NCBI GenBank assembly: GCA_024281995.1
Contig: JAMWZW010000005.1
Span: 97,177 to 161,176 of the forward strand
Direction of reading: 5' to 3'
Source of the DNA: Nitrosomonas sp.
GTDB taxonomy: Bacteria > Pseudomonadota > Gammaproteobacteria > Burkholderiales > Nitrosomonadaceae
DNA: 64,000 nt
In this document: piece after piece, positions 21,601 through 29,886 of the stretch
How positions within the stretch are numbered: the first letter of the stretch is position 1
How the letters are laid out: each line of letters opens with the position of its first letter
The notes under the pieces: generated by a model
What the model saw: only the letters and a program-made list of their open reading frames with translations
Databases searched by the model: none
What the model was told of the DNA's origin: nothing
Made by a program: the position numbers and the translations under genes

Positions 21601-21942
21601 TTAAACTTTAACAGATTCCTTGATGCTAAAACTATCCCCGCAACCGCAAGTATTATCAACATTTGGATTATTGAGCTTAAAAAAACTATTTAAGCCCTCT
21701 TTGGTAAAATCAATTTCAGATCCATCCACGATTGATAAGCTAATTGAATCTACAACGATCTTGGTTTCATGAGATTCGAATATTTGATCAGTTAATTCAA
21801 TCTTATCTGCGTAATCAAAAGTATAAGAAAAACCGGAGCAGCCTGATTTCTTAACGCCTACTCGTAAAGCAACCCCTTTACCGCGCTTGGCAAACTGCAG
21901 TTGGATATGCTTGGCAGCCTTTTCAGTTAATGTAATTGGCAT
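21601..21942 (-). CDS. A-type Fe-S carrier (SufA/IscA family)
   Basis: This 113-residue protein has the three conserved cysteines of A-type carriers: C35 in SGCSGF and C99 and C101 in the CGCGDSF motif. It shuttles clusters or iron between scaffold and targets. Position between the Rrf2 regulator and sufB supports a SufA role, but sequence alone does not separate SufA from IscA. The start ATG is the only reasonable one. Confidence 0.9.
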   Translation of the reverse strand: MPITLTEKAAKHIQLQFAKRGKGVALRVGVKKSGCSGFSYTFDYADKIELTDQIFESHETKIVVDSISLSIVDGSEIDFTKEGLNSFFKLNNPNVDNTCGCGDSFSIKESVKV

Positions 21943-22076
21943 AGCAATAGCCTAAATAATATTACTTTTTAATATGTTTTATATACATCATCAACTTAAT
22001 TTGACAATATCGCTGGCTCAATTGTTCTAAGTAAGTTATCTATTGCATTGCGTAAGTGATCTTAATATTTAATTTC

Positions 22077-22142
22077 TACGGGTTCAATTCTCCCGCCTCT
22101 TCGGGTAAGCAAGCCGGTTGAAAACCCGCAGATTGAAGAGCG
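22077..22142. other. structured, tRNA-3'-end-like stretch between iscR and sufA
   Basis: On the plus strand a GGTTCAATTC T-loop-like segment is followed by CTCCCGCCTC, as in the 3' end of tRNAs or tmRNA, but the T-stem does not pair well and no acceptor, D-arm or anticodon arm is found. The same stretch can form a bulged stem between CGGGTTCAA (about 22078) and TTGAAAACCCG (about 22127). It may be a tRNA remnant or a folded region in the iscR-sufA transcript. Confidence 0.3.
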
Positions 22143-22219
22143 CAGTTCATTACCTGCTGCTTGCAGAGAGGTGCTTTGTTTAAACTAAGTATCACTTACT
22201 AAAAACGCAATGGGATAGC

Positions 22220-22681
22220 TTATGCAGCTGTTGACTCGCGCATATCGATCAGCGGTACAATTTCATTTTGTCGATGATTGATCTGATTATCAACGAGCTC
22301 CTTCAATGTCACTGCACCGAGATATTCAAAAATAAGCTCATTTAATTTTGCCCATAAATCATGGGTCATGCACTTTCCATCGTTATGACAATTTTCCTTA
22401 CCGCCACATTGCGTTGCGTCAATTGGTTCATCTACTGCAAGAATAATGTCTGCTATCGATACCTTGTCTAAATCTTTAGCAAGACAATACCCACCACCAG
22501 GGCCGCGAACACTATCAACAAGCTCGGATTGGCGCAACTTTGCAAATAATTGCTCCAAATACGATAAAGAAATTTTTTGACGTTGACTGATGTCTGCTAA
22601 GGTTACTGGGTTGCTACTTTGCTGTAGAGCAAGATCGAGTAGCGCTGTTACTGCAAATCTGCCTTTTGTTGTTAATCGCAT
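22220..22681 (-). CDS. iscR: Rrf2-family Fe-S-sensing regulator IscR
   Basis: This 153-residue winged-helix regulator matches IscR: the N-terminal HTH starts MRLTTKGRFAV, and the [2Fe-2S] ligands C92, C98, C104 and H107 sit at the same numbers as in E. coli IscR. The cluster form represses its own operon when Fe-S supply is adequate. It is the first gene upstream of sufA-sufBCDSU, 277 bp before sufA. Two tandem IscR-type operators cover its promoter, supporting autoregulation. Confidence 0.95.
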   Translation of the reverse strand: MRLTTKGRFAVTALLDLALQQSSNPVTLADISQRQKISLSYLEQLFAKLRQSELVDSVRGPGGGYCLAKDLDKVSIADIILAVDEPIDATQCGGKENCHNDGKCMTHDLWAKLNELIFEYLGAVTLKELVDNQINHRQNEIVPLIDMRESTAA

Positions 22682-22735
22682 AATTCTGTTCCTTTTTTGA
22701 ATGAGATAAAGCTGGTTTAAATGTTAATCACTCGA

Positions 22736-22760
22736 ATACTTGATTAATTTCGTCAACTAT
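22736..22760 (-). promoter_or_regulatory. IscR type 1 operator, promoter-proximal copy
   Basis: This 25 bp site fits the E. coli type 1 IscR consensus at nearly every position. Read on the minus strand it begins ATAGTTGAC, has an A/T centre and ends TCAAGTAT. It overlaps the -10 box of the iscR promoter, so binding should repress. Confidence 0.75.
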
Positions 22761-22784
22761 ATAATACCTGATTGATTTAGTCAA
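22756..22784 (-). promoter_or_regulatory. iscR promoter
   Basis: On the minus strand TTGACT (22784-22779) and TATAGT (22761-22756) are separated by 17 nt. Each box lies within or at the edge of one IscR-type operator. The leader to the iscR ATG is about 70 nt. Confidence 0.6.
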
Positions 22785-22788
22785 CTAA
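22764..22788 (-). promoter_or_regulatory. IscR type 1 operator, distal copy
   Basis: A second 25 bp copy lies exactly 28 bp upstream. On the minus strand it begins TTAGTTGACT and ends TCAGGTAT, differing from consensus at about two positions. It covers the -35 box. Confidence 0.75.
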
Positions 22789-22897
22789 TTAAATTTAATT
22801 TCTTCTGAATTTGATTCCCCGCTCTTTGTGAGGCAGAGTGGTTCATTTAAGTTGTAATTTCCTATGGTCTTGCAGTAGGGACATGGTGCACCCTAAA

Positions 22898-23215
22898 ATG
22901 AGCAATAAAAATAAGAGTAAGTCAAGGAGAGCAATTATCGCGCTTGACAGATACAATAGTTTTTCTGGTGAAATCGGGGATATTGCCAGCGTAAGAAATT
23001 GAGTTGCTTAGGCAGTAAATAAAGGCTGCAAATCGGGATTTAGCTATATACCACGCTCCGGTTGACGTCAAGGACTGTTGGCCGTTGAAACTCCTGTGGT
23101 CAATTGCCATGACATACAACCTGAAAAGATTGCCAGGCTTGTATGCCAACTGGTTATTCAAACAGAGCAATTACAGAAAAATTGCGCCCTCTGAGCAAAT
23201 TAAAAGGATTAAGTG
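22898..23215 (+). pseudogene. possible decayed gene upstream of the CPBP protease
   Basis: The 450 bp between the iscR promoter and the CPBP gene holds no intact gene. Plus-strand pieces look coding: an ATG-started 34-codon piece at 22898 (starting MSNKNKSKSRRAII) and, in another frame, a piece ending ...YANWLFKQSNYRKIAPSEQ near 23215, separated by several stops. I cannot identify the ancestor, and chance is possible. Confidence 0.25.
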
Positions 23216-23256
23216 ATTGTTTCCACGCTAGTTTAGAAAAATAATAGAGAAATCGA

Positions 23257-24231
23257 TTGATTGATAATAAAAAAGTAGAATTTACAGTGCCTTCTCGAAA
23301 CTTGGAGTCTTTAGCGAAGACTCTTTTTTATGTGCGCGAGAATGTTTCGGCTCTTGACAAAGGGCTGATGCTTTTTTGTATTCTTTGGGTAAGTATTTTG
23401 GTGAGTTTTAACTATCAGTTCGGTATAGAAAATCAATGGATTGCAAAGCTGGATTCACGGATTGAACAATGGTTTGCACTTTATATGATGTACTGCTGTG
23501 CTTTTATCATTCCCTATTTGTTTATCATCTTGTTCAGGCAACATTTGATTACGGCTTCCTCATCATTTTGGTTGTTATTGTTAATCGCACCCGCATTGTT
23601 TGCACTCAAGGTCAGTGTAGCTAATCCTTTGGAAAATAAAATTACTGGAATCTGGGGAACTTATCTCACTGTCATTACTACGTTGCCGTTTAAGCTGCTG
23701 ATTGTATTGATTCCATTAATTGTCATTTACAAGATTCTGCCCAAGCAGCAAAGTTTCTGGGGCATGACAATCAAGGGGTTATCATGGCAGCCTTATTTGC
23801 TGATGCTGGCATCCATGCTGCCACTCATTATATTTGCGAGCACACAAGCGGATTTTTTAAATACCTATCCACAGCTAAAGAAAATTGCGTTTATTGTCCC
23901 GTACACCGATTATCCGTTAGTGTATCAGCTACTGTATGAAATCAGTTATGGCATTGATTTTGTGACCATTGAATTGTTTTTTCGTGGATTTTTAATATTT
24001 TCATTTGTGCGCTATGTGGGAGCAGCAGCAATTTTGCCGATGGCGACGTTTTATTGCAGCATTCATTTTGGGAAACCGATTCTTGAATGTATTTCCTCGT
24101 TTTTTGGGGGATTGCTGCTTGGCATAATTGCTCATAAAACACAATCCATTGTGGGTGGATTGATGGTGCATCTGGGGATTGCTTGGATGATGGAAATTGG
24201 CGGCTACTTAGGGAATTTATGGGGCAAATGA
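23257..24231 (+). CDS. CPBP-family intramembrane protease-like membrane protein
   Basis: This 324-residue polytopic protein has about eight hydrophobic segments. The C-terminal part fits the CPBP (CAAX protease/bacteriocin-processing) family: IELFFRGF (about 244-251) for motif 1, FYCSIHFG for motif 2 and MVHLGIAW for motif 3. The usual first glutamate of the EExxxR motif is isoleucine here, so activity is uncertain. The frame starts with TTG at 23257 after an AGAGA; a GTG about ten codons in is an alternative. It ends 69 bp from a convergent gene. Substrate unknown. Confidence 0.7.
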   Translation: MIDNKKVEFTVPSRNLESLAKTLFYVRENVSALDKGLMLFCILWVSILVSFNYQFGIENQWIAKLDSRIEQWFALYMMYCCAFIIPYLFIILFRQHLITASSSFWLLLLIAPALFALKVSVANPLENKITGIWGTYLTVITTLPFKLLIVLIPLIVIYKILPKQQSFWGMTIKGLSWQPYLLMLASMLPLIIFASTQADFLNTYPQLKKIAFIVPYTDYPLVYQLLYEISYGIDFVTIELFFRGFLIFSFVRYVGAAAILPMATFYCSIHFGKPILECISSFFGGLLLGIIAHKTQSIVGGLMVHLGIAWMMEIGGYLGNLWGK

Positions 24232-24300
24232 AAATGATAGCGGTAGTTGTATAACTATTAAGTGAGCTGCCAAATGGCAACCCACTATATCAAGTTAGTA

Positions 24301-24816
24301 TTATTTGTGCGACAGTCTCACTGTTCCAGCGCTATCTAAATAAGCGCCAAGACGTTTGGCTAAGTAGACTTCCACATCACCCGTTGATGTGCTGGTTTTT
24401 GTTTCCAGACCAAGACCGCAGTCATAAATTTGAGTATCAAGGATAGCTACGCGTGTGTTGTGATTTTCATTAATTGTTTTGGCTTGAAAGTTTGCATAGG
24501 TATTTGCGGAACCTTTGGATGTATCCACAACTACAGTTCCATCAGGTAATGTTATCACTACACGGCCGTCAGCAATTAAATTTGCAGTTGCAACAGCTTC
24601 TGTGCGTAAAATGTTATAAGTGGCTGGATTGGCGACGGCGTCCAACTTGTTTTTGAAGCTGGTTACTCTTGCAGGTGTCAAAATGGCATTCAACGTGGCA
24701 TAAGGTGCTTGCGTTACTTTCGTTTGAACTTGTGGTGCACAGGCTGCCATAACATTGAAGCTCATTAGACATAATGCCGCAACCGTTACCATTGATGAGA
24801 GTTTTTGCATTTTCAT
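24301..24816 (-). CDS. small secreted protein of unknown function
   Basis: This 171-residue protein starts at the ATG at 24816, chosen because a strong GGAGG lies just upstream; the TTG four codons earlier overlaps that Shine-Dalgarno. A signal peptide (MKMQKLSSMVTVAALC... ending NVMAA) is clear. The mature part has two cysteines (in AACAPQ and YDCGLG) that could form one disulfide, and a polar Thr/Asn-rich body. I recognise no domain. It stands alone, with convergent transcription towards the CPBP gene. Confidence 0.7.
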   Translation of the reverse strand: MKMQKLSSMVTVAALCLMSFNVMAACAPQVQTKVTQAPYATLNAILTPARVTSFKNKLDAVANPATYNILRTEAVATANLIADGRVVITLPDGTVVVDTSKGSANTYANFQAKTINENHNTRVAILDTQIYDCGLGLETKTSTSTGDVEVYLAKRLGAYLDSAGTVRLSHK

Positions 24817-25376
24817 ACGTGCCTCCAATAGAGTTATTTAAATTTCATAAATGCATCACAGTCATTTGATACATCCTAATCACATTAGCAAGCGTTTATT
24901 CGTGCATCGACCGTAATGTGCATAAGCCGTAAGTGAACTTTCGATTTATGCTGTCAGGAATGCTAACAGCTGCTGATGACATGCCGGTGTCAGAGGTATT
25001 TCAATCAGGTTAAGTTTTTGCGAATCAATGCGCTATTGAACAGGCGGTAACCTGGATAACAAGCTGCTAATAGAGTAAACCGGCTGGTTTGACAATTAAT
25101 GGGATACTCGGTAGATTTCTGGAAAGTAAGAAGATTAATGTTTTTGAAATCTGTGTTGTTGAATGCTGCCGTTATATAGCCGATATTGGTATTAATGCAG
25201 TGCCTTGTATTTTCCAACCAGCCCTACTTCTTGTTTTGCCAACAATTGATCGCATATATTTTTATTATGGCCATAAAATCTTTTTGTGAGTCAGTGCGGT
25301 CATATGTGTTATGTTGATTGTTTCTGAAACAGCTTACACAGTGTGAATACTGAATTTTTTTGAAGTGAGTTTTTTT
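24817..25376. other. 560 bp gap with possible gene remnant
   Basis: No intact gene is convincing here. On the minus strand around 24955-25210 two frames read protein-like (ending LNLIEIPLTPACHQQLLAF) but are joined only through a frameshift and a stop, so this may be a degraded gene. The last 60 bp must hold the cysH promoter and ribosome binding site. Confidence 0.3.
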
Positions 25377-26087
25377 ATGTCTGAAGTAGCAGTAGCGGTA
25401 GAGAGCGCTAGCAACAGCGCGGGACTTAGCGTACAAGCAATTAATGAGCTGAATGATCGTTATCATCCGCTTAATTTTGAGGCACGTTTACGCCGGTTGT
25501 ATAGGGATTTCACGCCTGAAAAAATCATGGTGACTTCTTCTTTTGCAGCAACCTCGGCGTATTTTCTACATATAATTTCCCGTATTAGGCCAGAGCAAAT
25601 TATTTTTTTTATTGATACAGGTTTTCATTTTCCAGAAACTCTGATGTATCGTAATTATCTAGCCAAACTCTATCATCTCAAAGTTGAAGATTTGCGAGCG
25701 GATGATTATCAGCATCAGTATAGCGAAAAAGAAAAACTGTATGAAACAGACCCAGATTTTTGCTGCACGATAAATAAAATCAATCCATTGGAAGCGATTA
25801 AACCCAATTACGATATCTGGGTGTCAAGCCTGATGAGTTGGCAGACCGATCACCGCGCAGGCCTGGATATTTTTGAAGAGCGTCGCGGCATTATCAAGTT
25901 TAATCCCATGATCGATGTCACACGTGAGGAGCGTGATGTATATATTCGCGAGCATAATTTACCCTTTCATCCACTCGTGGAAGAGGGGTTTTCTTCCATT
26001 GGTTGCACACATTGCACGGTAAAAGGTGAAGGTCGTAGCGGTCGCTGGATGGGAAAGCCTAAAACCGAATGCGGTTTGCACCTTTGA
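25377..26087 (+). CDS. cysH: assimilatory APS reductase ([4Fe-4S] CysH type)
   Basis: This protein of about 236 residues reduces adenylyl sulfate to sulfite with thioredoxin. The pairs C129-C130 (DFCCTINK) and C210/C213 (GCTHC) are the ligands of the [4Fe-4S] cluster that distinguishes APS reductases from cluster-free PAPS reductases. The catalytic cysteine is in the C-terminal ECGLHL. The ATG at 25377 follows GAAGTGAG; a GTG at 25365 is also in frame. No cysD, cysN or cysI is adjacent. It ends 3 bp from the convergent iminopeptidase gene. Confidence 0.92.
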   Translation: MSEVAVAVESASNSAGLSVQAINELNDRYHPLNFEARLRRLYRDFTPEKIMVTSSFAATSAYFLHIISRIRPEQIIFFIDTGFHFPETLMYRNYLAKLYHLKVEDLRADDYQHQYSEKEKLYETDPDFCCTINKINPLEAIKPNYDIWVSSLMSWQTDHRAGLDIFEERRGIIKFNPMIDVTREERDVYIREHNLPFHPLVEEGFSSIGCTHCTVKGEGRSGRWMGKPKTECGLHL

Positions 26088-26090
26088 TAG

Positions 26091-27050
26091 CTAGCTGCGC
26101 GTTTTAAATTTATCCGTGGCGTTTATCAATGCAGTCTGTATGCCGGGTTCCCATACGGAATGTCCGGCATCCTCTATGATGATGTATTCAGCTTGGGGCC
26201 AGGCATGATGTAAATCATCTGCGCTGATGATCGGGCAGACAGCATCATAGCGACCTTGCACGATAGTGGCAGGGATATCATGTAATTTGTGTACGTTATC
26301 GAGTAGTGAATTCTCGGGTAAAAATATATTGTGAATGAAGTAGTGAGCTTCCATGCGCGCAAGCCCGAGTGCGACAGTATCACTGGCAAAATAACTGACA
26401 GTTGCGGGATTAGGTAGTAATGTAGAACAAGAGCCTTCATAAGTGCTCCAACTACGTGCGGCGGGCATGTGGATGGCAGGATCCGGGTCCATTAAGCGTT
26501 GATAGTAAGCGGAAAGAATATCAGTACATTCCGATGGGGGTAGCAGTGCAGTAAATGTGCGCCAAGCTTCCGGAAAAAAATTCCTTAATCCATATAAAAA
26601 CCATTTAATTTCTTCCGTGCGACAAAGAAAGATACCGCGCAAAATGAAACCCAAGCAGCGTTCTGGGTAAGCCTCGCCATAGGCAAGCGCTAACGTACTT
26701 CCCCAGGAACCGCCAAATACAAGCCAACGGTCAATGGATAAATGTTGCCGAAGTAACTCTAAGTCATTAATTAAATGGAGCGTTGTGTTGTCACGTATTT
26801 CGCCAAGTGGTGTAGAACGTCCGGCGCCTCTTTGATCGTAAATGACAATACGATAATATGTGGGATCAAAAAAACGCCGGTGCGTTGATGTTGCGCCAGC
26901 ACCGGGGCCGCCATGCAGAAATACAACAGGTATTCCCGAAGGATTGCCGGATTCTTCCCAATACATGGTGTGCAAACTGTCTAAGGATAATGTCCCCTTG
27001 CAATTGGGTTCGATTTCTGGGTAAAGCTCTGTAGGCAAATAGTTGTTCAT
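26091..27050 (-). CDS. pip: proline iminopeptidase
   Basis: This 319-residue alpha/beta hydrolase (peptidase family S33) removes N-terminal proline from peptides in the cytoplasm. HGGPG (46-50) forms the oxyanion hole, GGSWGS places the nucleophile at about S115, and the C-terminal region has GRYDAVCP (Asp) and DAGHS (His). The ATG at 27050 gives the family N-terminus; a TTG 14 codons upstream is unlikely. The gene is convergent with cysH with only 3 bp between the stops. Confidence 0.93.
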   Translation of the reverse strand: MNNYLPTELYPEIEPNCKGTLSLDSLHTMYWEESGNPSGIPVVFLHGGPGAGATSTHRRFFDPTYYRIVIYDQRGAGRSTPLGEIRDNTTLHLINDLELLRQHLSIDRWLVFGGSWGSTLALAYGEAYPERCLGFILRGIFLCRTEEIKWFLYGLRNFFPEAWRTFTALLPPSECTDILSAYYQRLMDPDPAIHMPAARSWSTYEGSCSTLLPNPATVSYFASDTVALGLARMEAHYFIHNIFLPENSLLDNVHKLHDIPATIVQGRYDAVCPIISADDLHHAWPQAEYIIIEDAGHSVWEPGIQTALINATDKFKTRS

Positions 27051-27183
27051 GATAAGTAAATTTTTGGTAAAAACAATAGAAAAAGGTGACAAACAGCACA
27101 GAGTTCAAATTTTTAATGAATTATAGTTCTGATATATTGGTTAGCGGGTAGAACATTATCTTAACGCTATAAGGAATTATCAT

Positions 27184-27441
27184 ATGCCTCATATTACAAT
27201 GAAAGAACAAGAAATTTCCATGTTAAGGGAAGAAGTGGAAATATTAATGAATGAGCGTCAAAGTTTGTTGAATACAGCAGGTGCTGCGGCAGTTTTTGTG
27301 GCTAATTTAGACAGTACTTTATTACCGGATTGTGCTTGTCAGGCGGCCAAGATACTATCAAGTTCTTTAAATAGTTTGTCTGAAGAAACGTTGCGAGATG
27401 CGCTGGAGAAAGTAAAAACTGAGTTCTCAGTCCGTGCATGA
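27184..27441 (+). CDS. small coiled-coil protein coupled to patatin
   Basis: This 85-residue protein has an N-terminal heptad-rich helix (residues about 5-30, Glu/Leu/Met-rich), a short hydrophobic middle with two cysteines (DCAC) and a second amphipathic helix. A clear AAGGAA precedes the ATG. Its last 8 nt overlap the start of the patatin gene, so the two are probably translated together. I recognise no family. Confidence 0.7.
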   Translation: MPHITMKEQEISMLREEVEILMNERQSLLNTAGAAAVFVANLDSTLLPDCACQAAKILSSSLNSLSEETLRDALEKVKTEFSVRA

Positions 27442-28627
27442 ACACAAAATAAATCTAGCAAAGCCTAAGGTGGGGCTTGTCCTAACCGGGGGTGGTGCTC
27501 GTGCAGCTTATCAAGTAGGCGTGTTGCGAGCAATTGCTGAATTATTACCTGATAAAAGACGTAATCCTTTTCCTGTTATTTGTGGAACATCAGCGGGTGC
27601 AATCAATGCCGCCAGTATTGCGGTTTCAGCCAACAACTTTGCAGAAGGCATCCAGCAACTTGAAACAGTTTGGTCAAATTTCCATGTTAATCAGATTTAT
27701 CGATCGGACGTTATGGGGGTATTGCATAATACTCTGCGGTGTTTATTGTCATTGGTATCGAGTGAGTATGGTCAACATAATCCAATTTCATTATTGGATA
27801 ATTCGCCGTTAGAGGCTTTGCTAAAAAAGCGATTTCCATTCCGTTCCATTCAATATGGTATTCGTTCGGGCGCGTTGCATGCTTTGGGACTAACAGCCTG
27901 GGGGTATACTTCGGGGCAATCCGTAACTTTCTATCAGGCAGCAAGAGAAGTAATGCCTTGGAAAAGAGCGCAAAGATTGGGTATTCCGGTTGAAATTGGA
28001 ATTGAGCATTTAATGGCTTCATCTTCGATACCGTTTATTTTCCCTGCAGTAAGGTTGAATCGCGAATATTTTGGCGATGGCTCAATGCGCCAGCTTGCCC
28101 CTATTAGCCCAGCATTACATCTTGGTGCTGACAAGGTACTCATTATTGGCGTACGTAAACCAGTGACCGACGAACCAAAACGTGTCAGTGCTACGGGTTA
28201 TCCACCCTTTGCGCAGATTGCCGGGCATGCACTCAACAGTATTTTTGTTGATAGTTTGGATGTTGATTTGGAGCGTTTATTACGGATTAATGAAACGCTA
28301 AAACTGATTCCTCATGAAATATTTAAAGAAACAAACATAACTTTACGTCCTGTTGAGGCGATGATGATAGCTCCCAGTGAGGGTATCAATGAAATTGCAC
28401 AAAAGTATGCGCATACTTTACCGTGGATCATGCGTTACTTATATCGTGCGATCGGTGCAATGGGGCCGAATGGCTCGACGCTATTGAGCTACGTATTGTT
28501 TGAGGCACCTTTTTGCCAAGATCTCATAGCATTGGGTTATAACGATACATTGCAGCAAAAAGAAGAGCTTTTGAAGTTTATCGGTGTTAAAGCCGAGGAG
28601 CCGGAGTTGGTATTGAAACAATGGTGA
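27434..28627 (+). CDS. patatin-like phospholipase
   Basis: This 397-residue protein has the patatin fold: the oxyanion GGGARAAYQVG (about 19-29), the nucleophile S53 in CGTSAG and the catalytic aspartate near D215 in GDGSMRQ (DGS in place of the common DGG/A). Such proteins are lipid acyl hydrolases, often of the inner membrane surface. The start is GTG at 27434, overlapping the upstream coiled-coil gene by 8 nt. The C-terminal 100 residues contain additional helices of unknown role. Natural substrate not known. Confidence 0.88.
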   Translation: MHEHKINLAKPKVGLVLTGGGARAAYQVGVLRAIAELLPDKRRNPFPVICGTSAGAINAASIAVSANNFAEGIQQLETVWSNFHVNQIYRSDVMGVLHNTLRCLLSLVSSEYGQHNPISLLDNSPLEALLKKRFPFRSIQYGIRSGALHALGLTAWGYTSGQSVTFYQAAREVMPWKRAQRLGIPVEIGIEHLMASSSIPFIFPAVRLNREYFGDGSMRQLAPISPALHLGADKVLIIGVRKPVTDEPKRVSATGYPPFAQIAGHALNSIFVDSLDVDLERLLRINETLKLIPHEIFKETNITLRPVEAMMIAPSEGINEIAQKYAHTLPWIMRYLYRAIGAMGPNGSTLLSYVLFEAPFCQDLIALGYNDTLQQKEELLKFIGVKAEEPELVLKQW

Positions 28628-28669
28628 CATTTTTATCTGACTGATTAGTACTTTTGTAGGGAAAAATAA

Positions 28670-29395
28670 ATGGGATTCGATAATCCACAATTCTGGATTG
28701 CAGTCATGCAAATCATCGCAATCGATATTGTTTTGGGTGGTGATAATGCCGTTGTTATTGCGCTTGCCTGCAGGCGGTTACCAGAACATCAGCGAAAGCT
28801 TGGAATTTTTTGGGGTGTTTTCGGCGCAATTATTTTGCGCGTGGTGCTGATCTTTTTTGCACTAAGTTTGTTGGCAATACCTTATTTGAAGATTGTTGGA
28901 GCGGCACTTTTACTATGGATTGGTATAAAACTGCTCCAGCCAGAGTCTGAAGGTGATCATGAGATTGATGCCAGTACGACGTTAATTGGTGCCATTAAAA
29001 CTATCATTGTTGCTGATGCTGTGATGAGCCTTGACAATGTAATTGCCATTGCCGGTGCGGCCAAGGATGAAATTGGATTGGTAATTTTTGGTCTGGTGAT
29101 CAGTGTGCCCATTATTGTGTGGGGTAGTCAATTGGTGATGAGAGTTATGGATCGCTATCCAATTACTATTGTCATTGGTGCCGGCTTATTGGGATGGATT
29201 GCTGGCGACATGGTCGTGACCGATGTGGCGACCAAAGAGTGGGTCAATACACAAGCGAAGTATTTACATTGGATTGCACCGATTGTTGCGGCATTAACCG
29301 TAATTGTGACGGGTAAAGCATTAGCCGCTCGGCAACAAGCCAAAGTTAAACCAGTGATTGATCTGGTTGATGACGACACTACTCCCAAGCAGTAA
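28670..29395 (+). CDS. TerC-family integral membrane protein
   Basis: This 241-residue protein has about seven membrane segments and the two characteristic acidic motifs within them: VLGGDNAVV (about 22-30) and DAVMSLDNVIA (about 119-129). TerC/YjbE relatives are linked to metal-ion (manganese) efflux and tellurite resistance. The C-terminal 20 residues are charged and cytoplasmic. It may form one transcript with uspA, which starts 37 bp later. Confidence 0.88.
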   Translation: MGFDNPQFWIAVMQIIAIDIVLGGDNAVVIALACRRLPEHQRKLGIFWGVFGAIILRVVLIFFALSLLAIPYLKIVGAALLLWIGIKLLQPESEGDHEIDASTTLIGAIKTIIVADAVMSLDNVIAIAGAAKDEIGLVIFGLVISVPIIVWGSQLVMRVMDRYPITIVIGAGLLGWIAGDMVVTDVATKEWVNTQAKYLHWIAPIVAALTVIVTGKALAARQQAKVKPVIDLVDDDTTPKQ

Positions 29396-29432
29396 TTTTT
29401 CATCTATATCACAAATAATTGAGAGATTGATC

Positions 29433-29858
29433 ATGTTAAAAATCTTATTACCCGTAGATGGTTCTGAGAATTCCAGCCAAGCAATCACAAATTTTATTCG
29501 CCTATTGGATTGGTATAAGGAAAAACCGGAGCTGCATTTGCTGAATGTGCAATATCCCTTGAGTGGGAATGTATCTTTGTTTATTAATCAAGCGGATATT
29601 AAACAGTATCATCAAGAGGAAGGGTTAAAAGACTTGCAAAGTTGCCGTGATTTGCTCGATAAGGCAGGTATTGGATATCAATACCATATTACTGTTGGCG
29701 ATCCGGCTGAAATGATCGTTCGATTTGCTATAGAGAAGCATTATGACCAAATTGTCATGGGACCACGAGGTAAAGGAAATATTCAAGGCTTGTTACTGGG
29801 GTCGGTGACAAATAAAGTCATGCAATTATCAAACATTCCTGTGTTATTGGTTAAGTAG
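29433..29858 (+). CDS. universal stress protein, UspA family
   Basis: This 141-residue cytoplasmic protein starts MLKILLPVDGSENS and ends with the ATP-binding pattern G-P-R-G-K-G followed by G-L-L-L-G-S-V (G-2x-G-9x-GS). It belongs to the nucleotide-binding Usp class. The ATG at 29433 follows GAGAG; the frame upstream overlaps terC and is not used. A phosphodiesterase gene follows after 28 bp. Confidence 0.92.
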   Translation: MLKILLPVDGSENSSQAITNFIRLLDWYKEKPELHLLNVQYPLSGNVSLFINQADIKQYHQEEGLKDLQSCRDLLDKAGIGYQYHITVGDPAEMIVRFAIEKHYDQIVMGPRGKGNIQGLLLGSVTNKVMQLSNIPVLLVK

Positions 29859-29886
29859 GTTTCTATCAATTATTGAGGTAAATCGA

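Noticed and set aside
22070-22145. Intact tRNA or tmRNA gene
   Set aside because: Only the T-loop-like part is seen; acceptor stem, anticodon arm and CCA are missing and the T-stem mispairs.
24232-24300. Terminator between the CPBP gene and the secreted protein
   Set aside because: Only a 5 bp TGCCA/TGGCA stem with a two-base loop and no T-run is present.
25089-25289. 66-codon plus-strand frame starting MTINGILGRF
   Set aside because: No ribosome binding site, no recognisable motif, and it overlaps the minus-strand gene remnant.
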